From Bacillota bacterium (GTDB lineage Bacteria > Bacillota > Clostridia > Lachnospirales > Lachnospiraceae): 64,000 nt of DNA. Both the position numbers and the translations under genes were made by a program. Positions 34,924 to 43,118 of the stretch are shown piece after piece. The notes below the pieces were generated by a model that had not been told where the DNA came from, did no database searches, and saw only the letters and a program-made list of their open reading frames with translations. Location: the NCBI GenBank assembly GCA_023414875.1, contig JAEZMV010000017.1, forward strand, positions 186,001 to 250,000, in the 5' to 3' direction. Positions within the stretch are counted from its first letter, which is position 1. Each line of letters opens with the position of its first letter.

Positions 34924-34959
34924 TAATCATGCGCATATCGGTCAAAAAATGCATGATTA
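34924..34959 (+). promoter_or_regulatory. Inverted repeat upstream of the gdhA promoter
   Basis: TAATCATGC and GCATGATTA form perfect 9-base arms separated by 18 bases, ending 13 bases before the -35 box. The position suits an activator or a wrap-around repressor. Confidence 0.5.
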
Positions 34960-34972
34960 TTAAAAAAACTTC

Positions 34973-35001
34973 TTGCATATTTCAGAAATTGTGGATATAA
35001 T
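34973..35001 (+). promoter_or_regulatory. Promoter of gdhA
   Basis: TTGCAT, a 17-base spacer and a perfect TATAAT. Transcription should start near 35008. Confidence 0.8.
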
Positions 35002-35016
35002 GAAAAAAGCAAATTC

Positions 35017-35052
35017 AAAGGCGCATTTGTTTTTTTAATGCGCCTTTTTTTT
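35017..35052 (+). promoter_or_regulatory. Terminator-like hairpin in the gdhA leader
   Basis: AAAGGCGCATT pairs perfectly with AATGCGCCTTT, followed by a run of nine T. It lies between the gdhA promoter and its ribosome site (35067). A complete intrinsic terminator at this place could attenuate transcription or act as a 5' stabilising stem. No alternative antiterminator arm is obvious. Confidence 0.7.
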
Positions 35053-35079
35053 GTAAATTTTAATCAAAGGAGATTAAAT

Positions 35080-36414
35080 ATGGGATACGTTGATGAAGTA
35101 ATTGAGTTGGTAGTTAAGAAAAACCCAGCAGAGCCGGAGTTCCATCAAGCAGTAAAGGAAGTATTAGAATCCTTAAGAGCAGTAGTTGATGCGAACGAAG
35201 AGAAATTCAGAAATGAAGGACTACTTGAAAGACTTGTCGAGCCAGACAGACAGATAAAATTCAGAGTACCGTGGGTAGATGACAACGGCAAAGTACAGGT
35301 TAACACAGGTTACCGTGTACAATTTAATAATTCGATTGGACCTTACAAGGGTGGTTTACGTTTACATCCTTCCGTAAATCTCGGAATTATTAAATTCTTA
35401 GGTTTTGAGCAGATTTTCAAGAACTCTTTAACAGGACTTCCAATTGGCGGAGGTAAGGGTGGTTCTGATTTTGATCCCAAGGGTAAATCCGATAGAGAAG
35501 TACTGGCATTCTGCCAAAGCTTCATAACAGAATTATACAGATACATCGGTGCAGATGTGGATGTTCCTGCAGGTGATATCGGTACAGGCGGCAGAGAAAT
35601 TGGCTTTATGTACGGTCAATTCAAAAAGCTTAAGGGAACCTATGAGGGTGTATTAACAGGTAAAGGATTAACCTTTGGTGGATCTTTAGCTAGAACAGAG
35701 GCTACCGGTTATGGTTTATTATATTTAGTAGAAGAAATGTTAAAGTGTAACGGTAAGGATATAAACGGCAAGATCTGTACTGTATCCGGCTCCGGTAATG
35801 TAGCGATTTATGCTATCCAGAAGGCTCATCAGATGGGTGCTAAATGTGTAACCTGCAGTGATTCCAATGGATGGATCTATGATCCGGAGGGAATTGATGT
35901 AGCAACTCTTCAGGATATTAAAGAGGTAAAACGTGCAAGATTAACAGAATACAAGAAAAGTAGACCTAATGCAGAATATCATGAGGGCAGAGGGGTATGG
36001 TCTGTTAAGTGTGATATTGCTCTTCCTTGCGCAACTCAGAACGAGCTTCTTATTGATGACGCAAAAGTATTGGTTGCTAACGGCTGCTTCGCAGTAGCTG
36101 AAGGTGCAAACATGCCTACAACCTTAGAAGCTACAGAATATCTGTTAGCTAACAAGGTTATGTTTGCTCCCGGTAAGGCAGCAAATGCAGGTGGTGTTGC
36201 TACTTCCGCATTAGAAATGACCCAGAACAGTGAGAGATTGAGCTGGACCTTTGAAGAGGTTGATGCTAAATTAAAGCAGATCATGGTTAACATCTTCCAC
36301 AGTATGGACGACGCTGCGAAAAGATATAATGCATCAGGTAATTATGTAGTTGGTGCTAATATCGCAGGCTTTGAGAAGGTAGCTACCGCTATGATGGCTC
36401 AGGGTATTTGGTAA
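35080..36414 (+). CDS. gdhA: NADP-type glutamate dehydrogenase
   Basis: A 444-residue hexameric-type enzyme joining ammonia and 2-oxoglutarate to glutamate. GPYKGGLRLHPSVN, GLPIGGGKGGSDFDPKGKSD (catalytic lysine region) and DVPAGDIGTGGREIGFMYGQ form the catalytic domain; the dinucleotide-binding fold includes VSGSGNVAIYAIQKAHQMG. Length and sequence match the NADP-dependent class. AAGGAG precedes the ATG at 35080; an ATG 42 bases earlier sits inside the leader hairpin and is rejected. Codon use is optimised. Single gene between its own promoter and terminator. Confidence 0.95.
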   Translation: MGYVDEVIELVVKKNPAEPEFHQAVKEVLESLRAVVDANEEKFRNEGLLERLVEPDRQIKFRVPWVDDNGKVQVNTGYRVQFNNSIGPYKGGLRLHPSVNLGIIKFLGFEQIFKNSLTGLPIGGGKGGSDFDPKGKSDREVLAFCQSFITELYRYIGADVDVPAGDIGTGGREIGFMYGQFKKLKGTYEGVLTGKGLTFGGSLARTEATGYGLLYLVEEMLKCNGKDINGKICTVSGSGNVAIYAIQKAHQMGAKCVTCSDSNGWIYDPEGIDVATLQDIKEVKRARLTEYKKSRPNAEYHEGRGVWSVKCDIALPCATQNELLIDDAKVLVANGCFAVAEGANMPTTLEATEYLLANKVMFAPGKAANAGGVATSALEMTQNSERLSWTFEEVDAKLKQIMVNIFHSMDDAAKRYNASGNYVVGANIAGFEKVATAMMAQGIW

Positions 36415-36481
36415 AATTATACTTAGATTACAAAGGGGTAATCTTATACGTATAACATAAGTACTTAATAATAATAAATTT

Positions 36482-36542
36482 AAGCTGTCTCAAAACAGCT
36501 GCATTTTAGAAGGTGCAGTCCTGTTTTAAGGCAGCTTTTTTG
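36482..36542 (+). terminator. Terminator of gdhA
   Basis: AAGCTGTCTCAAAACAG pairs with CTGTTTTAAGGCAGCTT (a few mismatches or G-T), with an inner GCTGCA/TGCAG-type stem and six T behind. Confidence 0.85.
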
Positions 36543-36573
36543 TTCAATAGGATTAGGTTGTCAATAGCGAACA

Positions 36574-36775
36574 GTATATTTTAATTCGTCAATATGCACT
36601 ATTTCATAATTATGTTATACAGAACATAGTTCATGCGCAACACGCTGTCCCACAAAGCGCTGCAAAATGCAGCGCTTGGATGAAGTACGTTACGACTCTC
36701 ATACAGTTGCACATCAAACTATATTCTACATAACATTAAAGGCTAGTTGTTGATGTGCATATTGACGAATGCTAT
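36574..36775. repeat. Large imperfect palindrome (element D)
   Basis: ATTCGTCAATATGCAC at about 36584-36599 returns inverted as GTGCATATTGACGAAT at 36755-36770. Further in, ATGTTATACAGAACATAG faces CTATATTCTACATAACAT, and the centre is AGCGCTGC-AAAAT-GCAGCGCT (36656-36676). The whole can fold into one arm of roughly 90 pairs with mismatches. It fills most of the 520-base gap between gdhA and the copper module. The central CACAAAGCG...CGCTTGGATG resembles the core of the other hairpin elements. No open frame inside. Confidence 0.7.
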
Positions 36776-36934
36776 TTTTTGTAAGGCTTTTGACACCCTT
36801 ATCTCAATGGGAAATAGCATCCTGAATAGTTTAAGCAAATATTTTTCAATAAAACACATTCTCCATAATATCTTCACAAGCAACTGTTATGATAAATTAA
36901 GATTATTGATGAATTATTAATAAGGAGAATATAT

Positions 36935-38344
36935 ATGTCTTCAAGCATAATAAGAAAAACGTTATATATTGTTAATATGTCCTGCGCTAACTGTGAGAAT
37001 ATCATTGAACAGGAATTATCTAAGGTAGCGGGGATTGAGCATGTTAGAGCAAACTATACTACAGGTACTGCTACCGTAACGTTTGATGAGGATATCATCA
37101 GCATTGCAAAAATTGAAGAGCTGTTAGAGAAAGAAAATTATCATGTAAGAAGAGAAGAAATTCAAAATTCAAGCACAGTTGCCTCTCCTAAAATGAACAA
37201 CACAAGCCGGTCAGCTCAAACAGGATCAAAGGAAAAGGATTACACGGATTATGTCGCGATGGGCATCATTATATTTGCTCTTTACATCATAGCAAAACGT
37301 TTTGGACTTATTAATATCTTTAATTCATTTCCGATTGCGAAAGAAGGTATGGGGTATGGTATGCTGTTTCTGATCGGAATACTGACCTCAGTCCACTGTG
37401 TAGCTATGTGCGGTGGTATCTGTCTTTCGCAATGTGTACCGAAGACAGAAGCAGGGGCTTATACCGATAAATATTCTGCACTTCGACCAAGTTTATTATA
37501 TAACCTGGGTAGAGTAATCTCATATACAGTAATCGGTGGTCTCGTTGGAGCAATCGGTTCTGTTGTGAGCTTCTCCGGAGTTATGAAAGGAATCGTTCAG
37601 ATACTTGCCGGTGTTTTTATGGTAATCATGGGATTAAATATGCTAAATATATTTCCGTGGCTTCGAAAAATAAATCCAAGAATGCCGAAAATATTTGCTA
37701 AAAAGATTTACGCAAACAAAAACAGTAAAAGTCCTTTCATCATAGGATTATTAAACGGTTTCATGCCCTGTGGTCCTTTACAGGCCATGCAGCTATATGC
37801 ACTTTCCACCGGAAGCTTGTTAAAAGGAGCTTTAGCAATGTTCTTATTCAGTGCAGGAACAGTGCCTTTGATGTTTGCTTTCGGAGCCCTCAGTTCTTTT
37901 CTTAGTAAAAAGTTAACAGTAAAGATGATGAAAGTATGTGCGATTTTAGTTGTTATCTTAGGTGTTTTCATGTTTAATAATGGTATGGGACAATCCGGCA
38001 TATCCTTATCTATGCTTCCGAGGGGTGCAAATAATTCCGGAGCAGGTAATATCGCAACGATAGAGGATGGAATACAGGTTATAACGACAGGGCTTTCCTC
38101 CGGTCGTTATGAGGCGATAACAGTCCAAAAGGGCACTCCGGTCAAATGGATTATCCAGGCAGAAAAGGGTGACATCAACGGATGTAATAATAGTATCATT
38201 ATACCGAAATTAGGAATTCAGAAGGATCTTGAGGTGGGTGATAATATCATTGAATTTATACCGACCAAAAGTGAAACCATTCCTTATAGTTGCTGGATGG
38301 GAATGATAAGAAGTAATATTACGGTAGTAGATGATTTAAAGTAA
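36935..38344 (+). CDS. HMA - TauE/DsbD-like membrane - cupredoxin fusion, copper handling
   Basis: A 469-residue protein in three parts. Residues 1-75 are a heavy-metal-associated domain with the copper site MSCANC. After a linker, residues about 100-350 form six or more helices of the cytochrome-c-biogenesis/sulfite-exporter type (GILTSVHCVAMCGGICLSQC, NLGRVISYTVIGGLVGAIGSVVSF, NGFMPCGPLQAMQLYALSTGS). Residues about 375-469 look like a cupredoxin (VQKGTPVKWIIQAEKGDINGCNNSIIIP ... SCWMGM), with Cys and Met as possible ligands. AAGGAG precedes the ATG. With CopA two genes downstream, a role in moving copper to or from the outer face is likely. Confidence 0.8.
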   Translation: MSSSIIRKTLYIVNMSCANCENIIEQELSKVAGIEHVRANYTTGTATVTFDEDIISIAKIEELLEKENYHVRREEIQNSSTVASPKMNNTSRSAQTGSKEKDYTDYVAMGIIIFALYIIAKRFGLINIFNSFPIAKEGMGYGMLFLIGILTSVHCVAMCGGICLSQCVPKTEAGAYTDKYSALRPSLLYNLGRVISYTVIGGLVGAIGSVVSFSGVMKGIVQILAGVFMVIMGLNMLNIFPWLRKINPRMPKIFAKKIYANKNSKSPFIIGLLNGFMPCGPLQAMQLYALSTGSLLKGALAMFLFSAGTVPLMFAFGALSSFLSKKLTVKMMKVCAILVVILGVFMFNNGMGQSGISLSMLPRGANNSGAGNIATIEDGIQVITTGLSSGRYEAITVQKGTPVKWIIQAEKGDINGCNNSIIIPKLGIQKDLEVGDNIIEFIPTKSETIPYSCWMGMIRSNITVVDDLK

Positions 38345-38418
38345 TTTTATAAATTCATAGATAAGCATTCGAACCGATAATTAAGTAATTAATATAAATA
38401 GAAAATGGAGACAATCAT

Positions 38419-38928
38419 ATGAAACTTACAAAATACAGAAAGAAACTAATCATCATCTGTAGTGCGGTAATTATTCTTGTTGCATTAGCTTTTGATATTA
38501 AAGTTACTGATAAGAATGACAACAAATCCGATGAAGTAACCTCCACAGGTATAGGGGTAGCGAAGGATAGTGATGTAGTAATTCCGGTAAAGGATATTAC
38601 AGAAACAGTAGCATTTTATCCGGCAGAAATAAATGGGACTAAGCTTGAGGTGATGGCAGTAAAAGCTCCGGATGGTACCATACGCACTGCATTTAATACC
38701 TGTCAGGTATGTTATAGCTCCGGTCGTGGATATTATGAGCAGGAGGGTGATAAATTGATATGTCAAAACTGCGGTAATAGCTTTGGTATGGAGGAGGTTG
38801 AAGTTACCAAAGGTGGCTGTAACCCAGTTCCGATTACTCCTGAATATAAGACTGTAAATGATGATACAATTACCATATCAAAAGATTTTTTAGCTGAAGC
38901 TACAGTGATTTTTGGGAATTGGAAATAA
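38419..38928 (+). CDS. DUF2318 protein, membrane-anchored
   Basis: A 169-residue protein with one N-terminal membrane anchor (KLIIICSAVIILVALAFDI) and an extracellular domain with the DUF2318 pattern FNTCQVCYSSGRGYY, ICQNCGNSFG and GGCNPVPI. The five cysteines, two in CxxC pairs, suggest a bound metal or cluster. Related domains occur in bacterial iron or copper uptake/oxidation systems. GGAG precedes the ATG, 74 bases after the fusion protein gene, and the CopA gene follows after 39 bases, so it belongs to the copper operon. Its precise task is unknown. Confidence 0.8.
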   Translation: MKLTKYRKKLIIICSAVIILVALAFDIKVTDKNDNKSDEVTSTGIGVAKDSDVVIPVKDITETVAFYPAEINGTKLEVMAVKAPDGTIRTAFNTCQVCYSSGRGYYEQEGDKLICQNCGNSFGMEEVEVTKGGCNPVPITPEYKTVNDDTITISKDFLAEATVIFGNWK

Positions 38929-38967
38929 ATATTTGTCAATAAATAAACTGAAAGGTTGAGATAAAGA

Positions 38968-41430
38968 ATGAATAAAGAGACAATAAAAATAAGTGGTATG
39001 ACCTGTGCTGCCTGCGCTCAGAGAGTGCAGAAGGCAGTCAGTAAAATAGATGGGATAGCCAATGCAAATGTAAATTTCGCTACAGAGAAATTATCCGTTG
39101 AGTTTGACGAACAGATAGCTTCTATTCCGGCAATCAAAGATGCTGTTGAAAATGCCGGATATGGCGTAGTAGAAGACAGTAAATCGAATCAGGTAACAAT
39201 ACCTATTGGTGGTATGACCTGTGCAGCCTGTGCCCAGAGAGTAGAAAAGGCAATCGCAAAGCTTGAGGGGATCTTGAAGGTATCGGTGAATTTGGCTACT
39301 GAGAAAGCAACCATAGAATATGATTCGCAGGTAATACGATTATCAGTGATTAAGCAATGTATTGAAAAAACCGGCTATAAAGCATTAGAAATAGAGAAGA
39401 ATATAGTGGATGAGGATAAGCTTCGTAAGGAGAAAGAAATTAAGACACTTTGGATAAAATTCATTGTTGCATCTCTTTTTGGACTCCCATTATTATATTT
39501 CGCCATGGTTCCGATGATCTCCTGGTGGCCATTCCCGGTTCCAAGAGCACTTAACCCGATGTTGTACCCATTACGTTTTGCTGTGCTTCAAATTGCGCTA
39601 ACAACTCCAATTATTATTGCCGGTTATAAATTCTATACGGTAGGTTTTAAAGCACTGATCCAAAGAAGCCCTAATATGGACTCTTTGGTAGCAATCGGTA
39701 CCTCGGCTGCGATTTCTTTCAGTTTGTACAATACCTACCGTATTATTAGCGGTGATTTTGGTGCAGTTGAAGGTTTATATTATGAAACAGCAGGTGTAAT
39801 CATAGCTTTAATCCTGCTGGGTAAATCCTTAGAGGCAGTATCTAAGGGAAAAACCTCCGAAGCAATTAAGAAACTTATGGGCCTGGCTCCAAAGACTGCA
39901 ATTGTAGTTGAAGACGGAAAAGAAATTGAGGTTCCAATCGACGAAGTAGAAACCGGTGATATCATTCTTGTAAAGCCGGGTGAGAAGATTCCAGTGGACG
40001 GTATCGTCCTAGAAGGGCATACTTCGATTGATGAAGCAATGTTGACCGGAGAAAGTATGCCGGTGGATAAAAAAGAAGGTGACAAGGTTTACGCAGCCAG
40101 TATTAATAAAAATGGTATGATAAAATTCAAAGCTACTAAGGTTGGAAGTGATACCGCACTAGCACAGATTATTAAGCTTGTGGAAGATGCCCAAGGTACA
40201 AAAGCTCCAATCGCACAGATGGCGGATATTGTATCCGGATATTTTGTTCCTATCGTATGTGTGATTGCAGTAATTGCATTTTTAGCATGGTTTATAACAG
40301 GTCATTCCTTGGCGTTTTCTTTAACAATCTTTATTTCAGTATTAGTAATTGCCTGCCCCTGTGCGTTAGGTCTTGCAACACCGACAGCAATTATGGTTGG
40401 AACCGGTAAAGGAGCGGAGAACGGAATACTTATTAAAGGTGGCGAAGCGTTAGAAACCACTCATAAAATTAATACGATCGTATTTGATAAGACAGGAACT
40501 ATTACCGAAGGAAAGCCCGAGGTAACGGATATTGTAACGACAGGTACATTTCAAAGAGAGTATCTTCTTCAAATTGCTGCCTCAGGGGAAAAAGGTTCAG
40601 AGCATCCTTTTGGAGAAGCGATTGTAAGAGGAGCGGAAAAAGAAAAACTAGAATTCAAAAAGGTGGAGCAGTTTGAAGCTATCCCCGGACATGGGATTGA
40701 AGTGGTTATTGATGGACTGAAAGTACTGATTGGAAATAAAAAGCTAATGGATCATCGAAATATATCCTTAGAAGAATTAAAAGATAAATCTGACCAGCTT
40801 GCAGGCGAAGGCAAAACACCTATGTATGTGTCTATGAATAATCAGCTGGCCGGTATCATCGCTGTCGCAGATGTGGTTAAGGAAAGCAGTGCCAAAGCAA
40901 TCAAAAAGCTTCAAGCGATGGGAATTGAAGTAGCCATGATAACCGGTGACAACCGGAAAACCTCAGAAGCTATCGCTAAACAGGTAGGAATTGATCGTGT
41001 TCTTGCAGAAGTACTTCCCCAGGATAAGTCAAATGAAGTGAAGAAGCTTCAGGCAGAAGGGAAAAAAGTCTGTATGGTAGGTGATGGCATTAATGATGCT
41101 CCGGCTCTTGTTCAGGCTGATATCGGTATGGCGATCGGATCAGGTACAGACGTAGCCATGGAATCAGCGGATATCGTACTTATGAGAAGTGACCTCATGG
41201 ATGTACCTACAGCTATTCATTTAAGTAAAAGCACAATACGTAACATCAAACAGAATTTAGGTTGGGCATTTGGGTATAATGTGGCAGGAATACCGGTTGC
41301 GGCAGGACTGTTGTATCTTTTCGGTGGACCGTTATTAAATCCAATCTTTGCAGCGGCAGCAATGGCGTTTAGTTCAGTATCAGTAGTATCCAACGCTTTA
41401 AGATTAAAAAGATTTAAAGCATATCACTAA
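38968..41430 (+). CDS. copA: Copper-exporting P1B-type ATPase
   Basis: An 820-residue copper pump with two N-terminal metal-binding domains, each with GMTCAACAQRV (near residues 10 and 86), eight predicted helices, the transport-site CPC (463-465, in IACPCALGLATPT), the phosphorylated aspartate 507 in DKTGT, the nucleotide-binding HP pair (SEHPFGEA), and the hinge GDGINDAPALVQAD. The C-terminal helices have the YNxxxxP (GYNVAGIP) and MxxSS (MAFSSVS) of Cu(I) pumps. It exports Cu(I) using ATP. No CsoR or CopY gene is nearby; the two-component system downstream may regulate it. Confidence 0.96.
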   Translation: MNKETIKISGMTCAACAQRVQKAVSKIDGIANANVNFATEKLSVEFDEQIASIPAIKDAVENAGYGVVEDSKSNQVTIPIGGMTCAACAQRVEKAIAKLEGILKVSVNLATEKATIEYDSQVIRLSVIKQCIEKTGYKALEIEKNIVDEDKLRKEKEIKTLWIKFIVASLFGLPLLYFAMVPMISWWPFPVPRALNPMLYPLRFAVLQIALTTPIIIAGYKFYTVGFKALIQRSPNMDSLVAIGTSAAISFSLYNTYRIISGDFGAVEGLYYETAGVIIALILLGKSLEAVSKGKTSEAIKKLMGLAPKTAIVVEDGKEIEVPIDEVETGDIILVKPGEKIPVDGIVLEGHTSIDEAMLTGESMPVDKKEGDKVYAASINKNGMIKFKATKVGSDTALAQIIKLVEDAQGTKAPIAQMADIVSGYFVPIVCVIAVIAFLAWFITGHSLAFSLTIFISVLVIACPCALGLATPTAIMVGTGKGAENGILIKGGEALETTHKINTIVFDKTGTITEGKPEVTDIVTTGTFQREYLLQIAASGEKGSEHPFGEAIVRGAEKEKLEFKKVEQFEAIPGHGIEVVIDGLKVLIGNKKLMDHRNISLEELKDKSDQLAGEGKTPMYVSMNNQLAGIIAVADVVKESSAKAIKKLQAMGIEVAMITGDNRKTSEAIAKQVGIDRVLAEVLPQDKSNEVKKLQAEGKKVCMVGDGINDAPALVQADIGMAIGSGTDVAMESADIVLMRSDLMDVPTAIHLSKSTIRNIKQNLGWAFGYNVAGIPVAAGLLYLFGGPLLNPIFAAAAMAFSSVSVVSNALRLKRFKAYH

Positions 41431-41451
41431 AATAAAAGGATGGTTATATAT

Positions 41452-42135
41452 ATGAGAAAGAAATTACTTTTAGCCTCGGTTTCTCTGATTACCTTAATAG
41501 GCCTTGCTGCGTGTAACAAGCTTGATATTATAGGTGATTATTCGGTGAAATCCTTTGATAGTATGATAAGTGCTGCAGACGGTATAGTGACTGGGGACTC
41601 GGAACTCGGTGGATGGTCTCTGGAAGCTCCGGATGGTACAGCTAGGTTTGTTTGGAGTCAGGATTTTAATAGAACAGCTACAAATGATGTATTCATAGAA
41701 GTGGATGCACAACCATTTATTAATGCTGGTTTGGATACCTCTAAGCTTCCGGCAGGTATGCAGGTTGGCGATAAGATTGTCGTAGGTACTGAGCTTGGAA
41801 ATGATGCGTTAACCTATAAAGATGAGATCACTCCGTTAGCCTCCTATAAGTATATTCTTGAATTATATCGTGATACCATCACATATCATTCAGCCATGGA
41901 TCATTATGGAGTAGATCTGACAAACGGCAATGTATTTGAATGGGCTAAAAATACAGCGACAAATGATAAAGATATCGTCTTTGTTCTTAATCCTCAGCCC
42001 TTTATTGATGCCGGTATCGATCCGGCCAAGGTAGAAGGTTGGGTATTTACAAAGGTTGAAACGATGGATGAAACAGGGAAGAAGTTCGAAGTTGATAAGC
42101 TTTTAAAGCCATTTGATCTGGATGGAAAACAATAA
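41452..42135 (+). CDS. Lipoprotein with internal duplication, copper operon
   Basis: A 227-residue protein with a lipoprotein signal peptide (MRKKLLLASVSLITLIGLAAC; lipidated Cys near 21). The mature part contains two related segments, DVFIEVDAQPFINAGLDTSKL and DIVFVLNPQPFIDAGIDPAKV, each after a domain containing a Trp-rich start (GGWSLEAPDGTARFVWSQ and YGVDLTNGNVFEWAKN). I know no family for it. It starts 21 bases after copA, at an ATG with AAAGGATGG upstream, so a role as an extracytoplasmic metal-related protein is plausible. It has few Cys, Met or His residues, so direct copper storage is not evident. Confidence 0.7.
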   Translation: MRKKLLLASVSLITLIGLAACNKLDIIGDYSVKSFDSMISAADGIVTGDSELGGWSLEAPDGTARFVWSQDFNRTATNDVFIEVDAQPFINAGLDTSKLPAGMQVGDKIVVGTELGNDALTYKDEITPLASYKYILELYRDTITYHSAMDHYGVDLTNGNVFEWAKNTATNDKDIVFVLNPQPFIDAGIDPAKVEGWVFTKVETMDETGKKFEVDKLLKPFDLDGKQ

Positions 42136-42206
42136 TTAGCATTAACGAATTGAACTATATTGTAAATGCAGTTAGTGATATGATACGATATAAATACCTG
42201 ATCTAT

Positions 42207-42246
42207 AAGGGGTTACTGCAGAGTCTTTTTCGCAGTCCCCTTTTTA
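42207..42246 (+). terminator. Terminator of the copper operon
   Basis: GGGGTTACTGC pairs with GCAGTCCCC (two-base bulge), followed by TTTTT. It closes the copA-lipoprotein transcript. Confidence 0.75.
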
Positions 42247-42388
42247 TGCAATAGAAAATTGAGTCCTATTACATAAAAAACGCTCCGCGTGGATGCGCAC
42301 TCGACGCGAAACGCATATAAATATACGTAAGGAAATTATCACTACGTGAACGCGTTCGGCGCAGTCTGCTTTGTAGACTCTTTGTTCT
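42247..42388 (+). repeat. Modular hairpin element, copy B
   Basis: It starts in the T tract of the preceding terminator. The first stem is decayed (TGCAATAGAAAA...GTCCTATTACA), the AAGCGAAC stem is reduced to CGCTCCGCG, then come GGATGCGCACTC and a block GTAAGGAAATTATCACTACG-TGAACGCGTTCGGCGC identical to copy A, followed by AGTCTGCTTTGTAGACTCTTTGTTCT. It ends 29 bases before the response-regulator start. Confidence 0.75.
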
Positions 42389-42416
42389 ACATATATTATA
42401 AACCCGGAGGTGGGAT

Positions 42417-43118
42417 ATGAATACTAATATTAAGAAGGTATTAGTAGTTGAAGATGAAGAGAAGATTATGAATGTGGTAAAATCTTTTCTGGAAAGCAAG
42501 GGTTTTATTGTACTTACAGCGGAGGATGGCCGGAAAGCTTTAGAGGTATTTGAAAAGGATAATATTTCGATGGTATTGCTGGATCTTATGCTACCAGGAT
42601 TATCAGGAGAAGAGGTATGTAAACAGCTTCGTAATAAATCCAAAGTGCCAATCATCATGCTGACAGCAAAGTCTGACGAGACAGCTATGTTAAAAGGACT
42701 GGGACTTGGAGCGGACGATTATATAACGAAGCCCTTTAGCTTAAAAGCGCTATTAGCAAGAATGGAAGCTGTCATGCGAAGAGCTTCTGAGGACATAATT
42801 TTGCTAACCAGTAAATACTCGTTTTACGAAGGGGACTTAACGATAGATACTGAGAACCACCTTATTATGAAAAGATCGGAAGAGGTCAAGCTGACACCAA
42901 ATGAATATAAAATTCTCGCAACCTTGATTAGGTTTCCGAATAAGGTATTTAGTAGAGATGAACTAATTTTATCTGCATTTGGCAGCGATTTTGAAGGTTA
43001 TGACAGAACGATTGATAGCCATATTAAGAACCTCAGACAGAAGATTGAGACAGATCCGAAAAATCCTGTTTATGTTAGAACCATATATGGAGTTGGTTAT
43101 AAATTTGGAGGTGAATAA
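42417..43118 (+). CDS. OmpR-family response regulator
   Basis: A 233-residue regulator: receiver domain with the acidic pair DEDE near 12, phosphorylated Asp56 (LLDLMLPGLSG), Thr and Lys in MLTAKS and ITKPFSLKAL; then a winged-helix DNA-binding domain (about 135-233; LTPNEYKILATLIRFPNKVFSRDELI ... IDSHIKNLRQKIETDP). CGGAGGTGGG precedes the ATG. Its stop is directly followed by the kinase start. It most likely controls the neighbouring copper genes or ArsC, by position only. Confidence 0.92.
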   Translation: MNTNIKKVLVVEDEEKIMNVVKSFLESKGFIVLTAEDGRKALEVFEKDNISMVLLDLMLPGLSGEEVCKQLRNKSKVPIIMLTAKSDETAMLKGLGLGADDYITKPFSLKALLARMEAVMRRASEDIILLTSKYSFYEGDLTIDTENHLIMKRSEEVKLTPNEYKILATLIRFPNKVFSRDELILSAFGSDFEGYDRTIDSHIKNLRQKIETDPKNPVYVRTIYGVGYKFGGE

